This document shows, piece after piece, positions 1-5,078 of a DNA stretch of 8,298 nt. Both the position numbers and the translations under genes were made by a program. Numbering within the stretch: the first letter of the stretch is position 1; each line of letters opens with the position of its first letter. Source of the DNA: Phycisphaerae bacterium (GTDB lineage Bacteria; Planctomycetota; Phycisphaerae; UBA1845; Fen-1342); contig JAFGRR010000493.1 of assembly GCA_016935035.1 (NCBI GenBank), positions 1 to 8,298 on the forward strand, in the 5' to 3' direction. The notes beneath the pieces are model-generated. The model had not been told where the DNA came from. It saw nothing but the letters and a program-made list of their open reading frames with translations, and made no database searches.

Positions 1-993
1 GATGCCCTGCCACGCCAACGACACAGCCTGATAGTCGGTCGCCGGGTTAGCTGCCGCCTCCGCCAACTCGCGAAGCTTCGTGTCGATAAACGCCGGCGTA
101 TGCGGCAGGTACACGCACGAGGCCAGTTGGAGTGCATCGTTAGGCTTCGCGCGGTACTGATGCGGCGTGCGGAACACGATATACGCCTGGCTCATGGCTT
201 CCGCCACGAGTGGAGTAGCATGGCCAAAGGTCTCGTTCAGACGCTGCTGGATACGCCGGGCCAGCGGGTACGACGGCTGCTTGAGGATCAGTCGCGCCGG
301 CCGCCGTTCCGTCATGACACCCCCGCCCAGGACATAGCCGCGACGCGGATCGGTCCCGGCGACCGTGTCACCCGAGCTCACGTACGGACTGGTGAAGATC
401 GGGCCGCGGGCGTATCCGAGTGTGCGACCCGCCAGAACGCCGCGACCGCTCGACGCCGGACCGAAAACTTTCAGTTCCGACGGCAACAGCAGCCCCCCTT
501 CCAGGGACTGCGTCTGAGTTCCGGTGGCGGCGGTCACGCTCACATCCATGTGCATGCCACGCGTTGCCCCGACCGGCACGAAAGCCGACAGCTCGACGAC
601 CGCAGTGTCAGGAGAGTCAATCAGGTCGGCGACGGCGAGCTTGGGCATGTCGCGGCTCCAAACATCGCTGGTCATCAGCTTTTGCATGCGATCGATCAGA
701 TAGGTTCTGATAGACGATGCACAGTCGCGGCTGCCCTTGCCATTCAGCCCGACCACGAGCCCAAATCCTTTAATCTGCATCATCGCGCTGCCGCTGACGA
801 GCGACAGTTCACCCACACTGTCGGCGCGCACGAGGTCGCGCTCCGCGAGCGGCTTGGGCGTCGGCTCGGGCGGCAGTTCCTTGTCCTTGCCGGTCAGCCA
901 GGCCCAGTTGCTCTCGCTGCACGACACTAGCAGCACCGCCAGCAGTAACACGCCGGCCCGTGCCTCGCGAACCCATCCGGCACGACGCATCAT
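1..993 (-). CDS. FlgI (flagellar P-ring)-like lipoprotein, C-terminus cut by window edge
   Basis: The reading frame is open from an ATG at 993 to the window edge, giving 331 residues with no stop. Residues 1-25 form a lipoprotein signal peptide: basic start (MMRR), hydrophobic core at 15-23, and lipobox L-V-S-C with the acceptor Cys at 25. Residues 76-87 (GFGLVVGLNGKG) match the hallmark of FlgI P-ring proteins (IGYGLVVGLxGTG). Residues about 131-176 (VVELSAFVPVGATRGMHMDV, then a SLEGGLLLPSELKV stretch) match the FlgI 'aelP.fa..G..iDvtVss...a.sL.GG.Ll.T.L' region. Residues 232-256 resemble the C-terminal FlgI segment with the LARRIQQRLNETFG helix. A GAGG at 1003-1000, 6 nt before the ATG, supports the start; a second ATG follows directly. 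FlgI proper is periplasmic, not lipidated, and lies in flagellar operons; no flagellar gene is seen here. It is probably an envelope protein sharing the P-ring fold. The family match is recognition by eye; the function is unknown. Confidence 0.85.
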   Translation of the reverse strand, partial: MMRRAGWVREARAGVLLLAVLLVSCSESNWAWLTGKDKELPPEPTPKPLAERDLVRADSVGELSLVSGSAMMQIKGFGLVVGLNGKGSRDCASSIRTYLIDRMQKLMTSDVWSRDMPKLAVADLIDSPDTAVVELSAFVPVGATRGMHMDVSVTAATGTQTQSLEGGLLLPSELKVFGPASSGRGVLAGRTLGYARGPIFTSPYVSSGDTVAGTDPRRGYVLGGGVMTERRPARLILKQPSYPLARRIQQRLNETFGHATPLVAEAMSQAYIVFRTPHQYRAKPNDALQLASCVYLPHTPAFIDTKLRELAEAAANPATDYQAVSLAWQGI

Positions 994-1092
994 GTTGGAC
1001 CTCGATGAGACCGATAACCCATCAACGCCGCGGCGCGCATCGGTCAGCGCGCGACCCCGGCACCTGTTGCTCCACCCCCATGGCAATCGCGG

Positions 1093-1101
1093 AGTATAAC
1101 A
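1093..1101 (-). promoter_or_regulatory. Candidate extended -10 promoter for the FlgI-like lipoprotein gene
   Basis: Read on the minus strand the sequence is TGT-TATACT, an extended -10 element (TGn) with five of six bases matching TATAAT. I see no good -35 about 17 bp upstream, as expected for extended -10 promoters. Transcription would start near 1086, leaving a leader of roughly 90 nt before the ATG at 993. It is the most AT-rich patch in this divergent intergenic region. The call is by inspection only. Confidence 0.35.
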
Positions 1102-1195
1102 CAAGACGCGACCGGCGTGCGAGGCTGCCGGACAGGCAATGGACCCGCCGATCCTCTCTTGACGCTGCAACCGGGGGCGTCCAAGGTACTCTCAC

Positions 1196-1201
1196 TAGAA
1201 T
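1196..1201 (+). promoter_or_regulatory. Candidate -10 element for ispD
   Basis: TAGAAT matches the -10 consensus at five of six positions. It would start transcription near 1208, leaving about 14 nt before the ispD ATG with the GGGAG ribosome binding site (1210-1214) inside. No -35 lies at normal spacing; TTGACG at 1159-1164 is 31 bp upstream and too far. The same CTAGAAT string recurs before the next plus-strand gene (1973-1979), which supports a shared promoter motif. Assignment by eye. Confidence 0.35.
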
Positions 1202-1221
1202 GTAACTCCGGGAGATTCGCT

Positions 1222-1956
1222 ATGAATAAGGTGGCGGTAATCATTCCGGCGGCCGGGGCAGGCAAGCGGTTTGGCGGCGACGTCAAGAAACCCTTCGCCC
1301 GCATCGACGACCGCCCCATCTTCATCCGCTCCATAGAGCTGTTCATCAACCGTGACGACGTGTGCCAGACTATCCTGGCGGTGTCGGCGGACGACTATGA
1401 TGTCGTCCGGGAGAAGTACGCCGCCAATATCATGGTCATGGGCATCAAGCTCGTGAAGGGTGGCAGCGAGCGCCGCGACTCGGTTCGGGCAGCACTGGAG
1501 CATGTTTCTGAAGAGGCGGCACTGGTCTGCATTCACGATGCCGTCCGCCCCTGCGTGCTGTCCGACTGGATCGATGCGGTCTTCGACGAGGCGGGCAAGT
1601 CCGGGGCGGCGATCCTGGCGGCGCCGCTGGCCGGAACGATCAAACGCGTCAGTGGCGCCAAGGTGATCGACGCAACCGTTCCGCGCGAGGGCCTGTTCGA
1701 GGCCCAGACCCCCCAAGTCTTCCGCAAGGACCTGCTCATCAAGGCCTATGAGGCTCTGCCCGCCGACGCGTTCACGACGGATGATGCCGAGGTCGTCGAG
1801 AAGATCAGCCATCCGGTCGCGGTCGTCGAAAGTGATCGACGCAACCTCAAGATCACCACGCCGGGCGACATGAAGGTGGCGGCCGCCATCCTGAAGGAGA
1901 TCTCCCGGAAACGTGTGGCGGCGCCGGATGGTCCGTTCGGCGAGGCTCAATGGTAA
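1222..1956 (+). CDS. ispD: 2-C-methyl-D-erythritol 4-phosphate cytidylyltransferase (IspD)
   Basis: IspD joins CTP and 2-C-methyl-D-erythritol 4-phosphate to give CDP-methylerythritol and pyrophosphate, the third step of the cytosolic MEP isoprenoid pathway. The 244-residue length is normal. Visible motifs: nucleotide-binding loop PAAGAGKRFGG (9-19), GGSERRDSVRAAL (80-92), signature IHDAVRP (104-110), VPREGLFEAQTPQVF (153-167), TTDDAEVVE (185-193) and NLKIT (208-212). Aligned by eye with E. coli IspD, the catalytic residues Arg20, Lys27, Arg157 and Lys213 correspond to Arg16, Lys23, Arg155 and Lys210, so the enzyme should be active. The ATG at 1222 is preferred because GGGAG lies 7 nt upstream and the protein then begins directly at the first beta strand; an in-frame ATG at 1117 would add 35 residues unlike the family. 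No ispF fusion follows; the last 15 residues are a short unconserved tail. It seems to be transcribed alone or with the next gene. Confidence 0.97.
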   Translation: MNKVAVIIPAAGAGKRFGGDVKKPFARIDDRPIFIRSIELFINRDDVCQTILAVSADDYDVVREKYAANIMVMGIKLVKGGSERRDSVRAALEHVSEEAALVCIHDAVRPCVLSDWIDAVFDEAGKSGAAILAAPLAGTIKRVSGAKVIDATVPREGLFEAQTPQVFRKDLLIKAYEALPADAFTTDDAEVVEKISHPVAVVESDRRNLKITTPGDMKVAAAILKEISRKRVAAPDGPFGEAQW

Positions 1957-1970
1957 TGGCGGCGTGCGAG

Positions 1971-1979
1971 TGCTAGAAT
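1971..1979 (+). promoter_or_regulatory. Candidate extended -10 promoter for the lipoprotein-kinase gene pair
   Basis: TGC-TAGAAT is an extended -10 (TGn plus five of six consensus bases) starting 15 nt after the ispD stop codon. It would put the transcription start near 1986, giving a leader of over 100 nt before the following gene, and would separate that gene from ispD. No convincing -35 is present. Read-through from ispD cannot be excluded because I see no terminator between the genes. Confidence 0.35.
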
Positions 1980-2078
1980 TGCCGGTCGGCACTTGCCGCG
2001 TGCGTATCGGCGTGCCGCGGGGGCGTTGTATGGTGCCGCGCGCGACGGCTTTTCGGCGTGAGTTGACGGTCCGCAACC

Positions 2079-2092
2079 GAGGAGCACCACTG
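2079..2092 (+). promoter_or_regulatory. Strong Shine-Dalgarno (GAGGAG) placed for a CTG rather than the ATG start
   Basis: GAGGAG at 2079-2084 is the only strong ribosome binding site near the start of the next gene. It lies 20 nt before the ATG at 2105, too far for normal initiation, but 5 nt before a CTG at 2090 that is in frame with that ATG. Starting at the CTG would add five residues (M-L-L-R-R) and give the signal peptide a basic n-region. A rare CTG start is therefore possible; the ATG is kept as the conservative choice. Confidence 0.4.
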
Positions 2093-2104
2093 CTACTGCG
2101 ACGG

Positions 2105-2977
2105 ATGTCATATTTCAGGGCCGCCGGCCTGATCTGCCTGGCGCTGCCGTGCGGCTGTCACGGTCTGTCGGACGGACCGGTCGAGCCCGACGCTGTTTCG
2201 GTGCCGGTCACCGAGATGGACGGTGCCGACATCGGCCTTAGCATGGCTCCGCGATCACCCAGCACCATCGAGACGGCCGAGAACGCGCGCCAGCGGCCGG
2301 TCAGCTTCAGCATCTTCATCGTGCAGATTCCGCAAGCGCGACGCGATCTCGCGGCCAAGGTCTGGAACTACGTCCGCGAGGATGGGCTCGACGACGCGAC
2401 GACGCTGCGGCTTAGGCAGAACGGCCTGCGTGTCGGCGTTAGCCACGAACAATGGTGGACACCGATCAAGACCGCCATTGAGGCCATCGAAGGTCACCAA
2501 TCCTCAAAACCAGGACCGTGGCGCATTCCGCAACGCTACCCCCTCTTCCTCGAAATGGATGAACAGGCCGGCGAACGCACGGTGTTCTCTCTTGGCTGTG
2601 ACGGTATTCTCAGTGGCGGCATGTGGCCGCAAAGCCGCTGCGCTCTGCAATTGACGCACGTGCTGGACGCCGTCTCACCGAATCGCGATGTGATTACGCT
2701 CGTGCCGGTGGTTCGGCAGATGGAGCCTGGCTGGCGGCGTATCCGGGCCGAGTCCGGCATGTGGTCTCTGCCGCGGTACGCGGGCCGCGCTTTTCCCGAG
2801 AGCGGTTTCACGCTGGGCCTTGATCCCGGCGAGTTCCTGTTGGTCGCACCGAGCGAGGAGGCAACCCTGCCCAACCTGCTGGGCACCGTGTTCCTGACGC
2901 GCGGCGTCGATGGTGTGCCGTACGATCGCTACGTGTTTATCAAACCGGACGTGATGGATGTCGATGCCGACGAATGA
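2105..2977 (+). CDS. Unrecognised exported protein, probable lipoprotein
   Basis: I do not recognise a characterised family. From the ATG the product has 290 residues. Residues 1-18 look like a signal peptide (MSYFRAAGLICLALPCGC) with a possible lipid-acceptor Cys18, but the lipobox P-C-G-C is not canonical. A poorly conserved-looking linker follows (about 19-65). The folded part begins near 66: FSIFIVQIPQ, then KVWNYVREDGLDDATTLRLRQNGLRVGV (85-112), with a pattern I have the impression of seeing in other planctomycete envelope proteins (unverified), and a C-terminal beta-rich part ending GEFLLVAPS (242-250) and a TVFLTRGVDGVPYDRYVFIK strand pair (261-280). No catalytic motif is visible. Alternative starts are the CTG at 2090, with the good ribosome binding site, and an ATG at 2030 giving a long n-region. 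The gene overlaps the next by 20 nt, suggesting co-transcription with the kinase. It may be an envelope component; the function is unknown. Confidence 0.75.
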   Translation: MSYFRAAGLICLALPCGCHGLSDGPVEPDAVSVPVTEMDGADIGLSMAPRSPSTIETAENARQRPVSFSIFIVQIPQARRDLAAKVWNYVREDGLDDATTLRLRQNGLRVGVSHEQWWTPIKTAIEAIEGHQSSKPGPWRIPQRYPLFLEMDEQAGERTVFSLGCDGILSGGMWPQSRCALQLTHVLDAVSPNRDVITLVPVVRQMEPGWRRIRAESGMWSLPRYAGRAFPESGFTLGLDPGEFLLVAPSEEATLPNLLGTVFLTRGVDGVPYDRYVFIKPDVMDVDADE

Positions 2978-4067
2978 AGGCCAACCGTTTCCCACGCGGC
3001 TGGCCCCCGAATACCTCGATGCGCTCTTCAGCGGGTCACGGCTGGCGATCATCGCCTGCCGGACCGAGGGTGACATCATCGCGTGGAACGGCGCGGCTCG
3101 GCAGTTGTTCCCGGTGCTGGATGCCTCGTGGGAAGGCCGCCCGATCGGCACGCTCTTTCCAGATGATGACCGCACCGCCGTCGACACGCACCTGCACGAG
3201 TGCGTGACATCGCGCGAGCCGGTCGACTTCCGCCTGCGTTTTCAGGGTGACCAACTCGAACCATCGGTCTACGCCGTCTGGTGGACACCCGTGCTGCAAA
3301 CCGACGGCACGATGCACGGCCTGTCACTATGGTTCCGCGACATCACGCAGCGCGCGAGGTTGAAGCAGGAGGTCGAGAAACGCCAGCGGCTGGGTGTGCT
3401 GGGCTCGCTGGCTGGCGCCGTAGCGCATCACTACAACAACCTCCTGTGCAGCATCCTGACCAGCCTAGATTTCGCCGCCAACATGGGCACAACGTCCGCG
3501 ATGAAGCGCGCAATGCAGCGTACGGCCGACGTGGTCAGCCGCGGTGCCGAGATGACGCAGCAATTGCTGGCTTTCGCGCAGGCCGACCACCGCGAGCAGG
3601 AATACGCCGACCTGACGGAACTCGTGCTCCAATACATCGACGAGAACGAGCCACGCATCGCCCAGGCGCATGTCAAGCTGCGTCTGGACTGGCACCGTAT
3701 CCCCGTCTGTTCGGTTCCACATGACCAGATGTCGGTCGTGCTCGACAATCTGGTGCACAACGCGCTGGATGCCATGCCGAACGGCGGCACACTGGCCCTC
3801 TCGCTCGGGCAGCGCGACGACACGCACGTGTCGCTCGCGATTACCGACTCCGGGCCTGGCATTCCACCGGGCGTAATCGAGCACATGTTCGAACCGTTCT
3901 TCACGACCAAGGGCGTTTTGGGATGCGGCGCGGCACGCAACGCCGGCATGGGGCTGGCCGTCGTGCACGGGTTTGTGGCGGAGATGGGCGGCGTGGTGTC
4001 GGCCGGGAATCTGCCGGGAGCAGGGGCACGCTTCGAGGTGGTCCTGCCGATCAAGGACAATCACTGA
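2958..4067 (+). CDS. PAS domain-containing sensor histidine kinase
   Basis: A 369-residue two-component sensor kinase that would autophosphorylate on His and pass phosphate to a response regulator, none of which is in the window. Order: PAS fold (about 22-130, with IIAWNGAARQLF at 40-51 and the closing WFRDITQRARLKQE at 125-138), HisKA dimerisation helix with H-box GAVAHHYNNLL (153-163, His157), N-box VLDNLVHNALDAM (261-273), G1 DSGPGIP (297-303), F-box FEPFF (311-315) and a G2 glycine loop ending NAGMGLAVVHGFV (328-340). Two departures: His157 is followed by His where Asp or Glu is usual, and the segment between F-box and G2 reads GVLGCGAARNAGMG rather than the usual GxGTGLG. No membrane segment is seen, so it should be cytosolic. 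The start lies inside the preceding gene; ATG 2958 and ATG 2964 are both possible and neither has a clear ribosome binding site, which suggests translational coupling. Ligand and target are unknown. Confidence 0.93.
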   Translation: MSMPTNEGQPFPTRLAPEYLDALFSGSRLAIIACRTEGDIIAWNGAARQLFPVLDASWEGRPIGTLFPDDDRTAVDTHLHECVTSREPVDFRLRFQGDQLEPSVYAVWWTPVLQTDGTMHGLSLWFRDITQRARLKQEVEKRQRLGVLGSLAGAVAHHYNNLLCSILTSLDFAANMGTTSAMKRAMQRTADVVSRGAEMTQQLLAFAQADHREQEYADLTELVLQYIDENEPRIAQAHVKLRLDWHRIPVCSVPHDQMSVVLDNLVHNALDAMPNGGTLALSLGQRDDTHVSLAITDSGPGIPPGVIEHMFEPFFTTKGVLGCGAARNAGMGLAVVHGFVAEMGGVVSAGNLPGAGARFEVVLPIKDNH

Positions 4068-4077
4068 CGGCCGGCGA

Positions 4078-4341
4078 TCACATCACGCGGATTACGACCT
4101 CGTAAACCACGAAGAACGCCAACGCGATCAGGCTCATTCCCACGACTATGTTGACGAACGTGATCAGCGTCGCACGCGGCAACTCACTTGCCGAACGGGC
4201 TCGCGTCGCGCGATAGACCAGTGCAATGCAGAAGGCCAGTGGCAGGAAGAGCAGCAGGTGCGCCAGCGGCGAGACCGGCCACGGCCAGGCATGCAGAAAC
4301 GGGATGTACGCGGCCAGCGGCCCGCCACCGAGGGATATCAC
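4078..4341 (-). CDS. Small two-helix membrane protein coupled to the DUF6677-like gene
   Basis: The 87-residue product starts with GTG at 4341, whose GTGA overlaps the stop codon of the upstream gene by 4 nt. A good ribosome binding site (GGAGG at 4352-4348, 6 nt away) supports this start. Two hydrophobic helices are visible: LAHLLLFLPLAFCIALVY (26-43) and a longer one at about 58-82 (TLITFVNIVVGMSLIALAFF and onward), joined by a basic loop (RATRARS) that should face the cytoplasm. The first 25 residues are Pro- and Trp-rich. I recognise no family. Tight coupling suggests it works with, or sits in the same complex as, the DUF6677-like protein. It ends 10 nt from the stop codon of the converging kinase gene, leaving no room for a separate terminator between them. 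Confidence 0.75.
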   Translation of the reverse strand: MISLGGGPLAAYIPFLHAWPWPVSPLAHLLLFLPLAFCIALVYRATRARSASELPRATLITFVNIVVGMSLIALAFFVVYEVVIRVM

Positions 4342-4865
4342 GGCTTCCCTCCCGCCGGCGGTCCCAGATGCTCGGCCAACTCGCGGTAGTACGTCGGCAA
4401 ACCGCCGGTCTGGGCCCGTGTGAGCGCGTCCAGAATCGCGAGCAGGTTCAGCAATCCCGCCGTCGCGAGGTAAATCTGGGCGACGTCGGCCGCCGGATAG
4501 AAGCTGACGTACTTGGCGTACACGTCAGGGTCGATCTGGTCGCGTGGGTCGGGTGTGTTTGAGTCGCGCGGCGTGGCGAGTTGCTGCGGCTTGATTTCGC
4601 CGACCTTGAGGTTGACGACATAGCTGGCGACGGTGTAACCGCCGGTGCCAAGCTCCGCCAGAAACAGCCAGCGGTTGGTGAATGGGTTCACGGAATTCTT
4701 GATACCGCCGAGCGCCAAACCGAAAAAAAAGGTGAAGCTGATCGCGGCAAAGAAGACGGCGCCGAGCGCCCGGTGACCGAGCAGGAAGTGCCCGCCACCT
4801 GGGATGAGCCATGCCAGCACACCCGCCTGAATCATCTTGTCCGCGTTAACGCGGTTTTCTTTCAT
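4338..4865 (-). CDS. DUF6677-like multi-spanning membrane protein
   Basis: The 175-residue product begins with a motif resembling TM2/DUF6677 proteins: AGVLAWLIPGGGHFLLGHRALGAVF (14-38), a hydrophobic hairpin in which PGxGHF and a charged turn connect two helices. Further hydrophobic stretches lie at about 35-53 (AVFFAAISFTFFFGLALGG), 66-85 and 129-147 (the last around IYLATAGLLNLLAILDALTR). The loop between the last two is polar and Pro/Asp-rich (about 86-115). The function of the family is not known to me. The chosen ATG (4865) has an AGAG 9 nt upstream; an ATG at 4874 adds three residues, and a GTG/ATG region further out (to 4937) adds an unlikely Arg/Pro-rich tail. An uninterrupted run of eight T in the coding strand (complement of 4723-4730) encodes part of the Phe cluster 46-48. 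Coupled by overlap to the downstream small membrane protein gene. Confidence 0.75.
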   Translation of the reverse strand: MKENRVNADKMIQAGVLAWLIPGGGHFLLGHRALGAVFFAAISFTFFFGLALGGIKNSVNPFTNRWLFLAELGTGGYTVASYVVNLKVGEIKPQQLATPRDSNTPDPRDQIDPDVYAKYVSFYPAADVAQIYLATAGLLNLLAILDALTRAQTGGLPTYYRELAEHLGPPAGGKP

Positions 4866-5078
4866 AGCTGCCATCTCTGATCGCCCACGGTGCGGCCGCG
4901 GCATAACGCCGTGGCCATCCGGAGGTACTGGACGCACAGCCTATAGCAACGCGCCGGGTGTGCCAACCAAAGCCGTACCCAGCGCTGGGATTTTCGCCTG
5001 CCACGGCGTGTCGCTGCTCTTGCTGTTTTCTCCCTGGGACTGTCGAATCAAGCCGCTCTCGCGCAGAATACCCCAACA
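4866..5078. other. Divergent intergenic region between the DUF6677-like and GTPase genes
   Basis: This 213-nt gap should hold promoters for both directions. On the minus strand a TATAGG (4946-4941) follows TTGGCA with a 15-bp spacer, or TTGGTT with 19 bp, giving a weak sigma70-like candidate for the membrane-protein pair. The plus strand has only poor matches. A perfect 12-bp palindrome lies at 4978-4989. The plus-strand frame of the GTPase is open from 4947 onward but has no ATG, GTG or TTG before 5079. I see no RNA gene or terminator. Confidence 0.5.
4978..4989. repeat. Perfect 12-bp palindrome CCCAGCGCTGGG, possible operator
   Basis: CCCAGCGCTGGG is its own reverse complement and lies about 90 nt before the GTPase start and about 115 nt before the divergent membrane-protein start. 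The position suits an operator for a dimeric regulator acting on either gene. The symmetry does not extend further (A on both flanks). With about two such palindromes expected by chance in a window of this size, the evidence is weak. Confidence 0.25.

Larger units (their letters stand above)
994..1221. other. Divergent intergenic region between the FlgI-like gene and ispD
   Basis: This 228-nt gap separates two genes transcribed away from each other, so it must hold promoters for both unless they are read from further away. It contains an extended -10 on the minus strand (1093-1101), and on the plus strand a TTGACG at 1159-1164 and a TAGAAT at 1196-1201. Short open frames crossing it show no recognisable protein and no ribosome binding site. 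I see no terminator hairpin or RNA gene. Confidence 0.6.

Noticed and set aside
100..930. 276-residue open frame on the plus strand
   Set aside because: It is antisense to the FlgI-like lipoprotein gene, whose translation has a lipobox and family motifs. The plus-strand product is Arg/His-rich with no recognisable domain. It only looks prominent because the true gene has no stop inside the window.
1159..1164. TTGACG as a -35 box for ispD
   Set aside because: The only good -10 (1196-1201) is 31 bp away, and nothing resembling a -10 lies 16-18 bp downstream.
1117..1221. N-terminal extension of IspD from the ATG at 1117
   Set aside because: The extra 35 residues do not match the family, and the ATG at 1222 has a well-placed GGGAG and begins the conserved first strand.
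1195..2076. 293-residue open frame on the minus strand
   Set aside because: It is the antisense shadow of ispD; GC-rich codon use keeps the opposite frame open. Its translation is Arg/Asp-rich and resembles no family.
3431..4064. Two overlapping minus-strand frames of about 200 residues
   Set aside because: Both are antisense to the kinase's conserved HisKA and ATPase motifs; neither shows a domain.
4068..4077. GGCCGG/GCCGGC symmetry between the converging stop codons as a bidirectional terminator
   Set aside because: Only a few palindromic bases without a stem-loop of useful length or a T-run; not enough to call a terminator.
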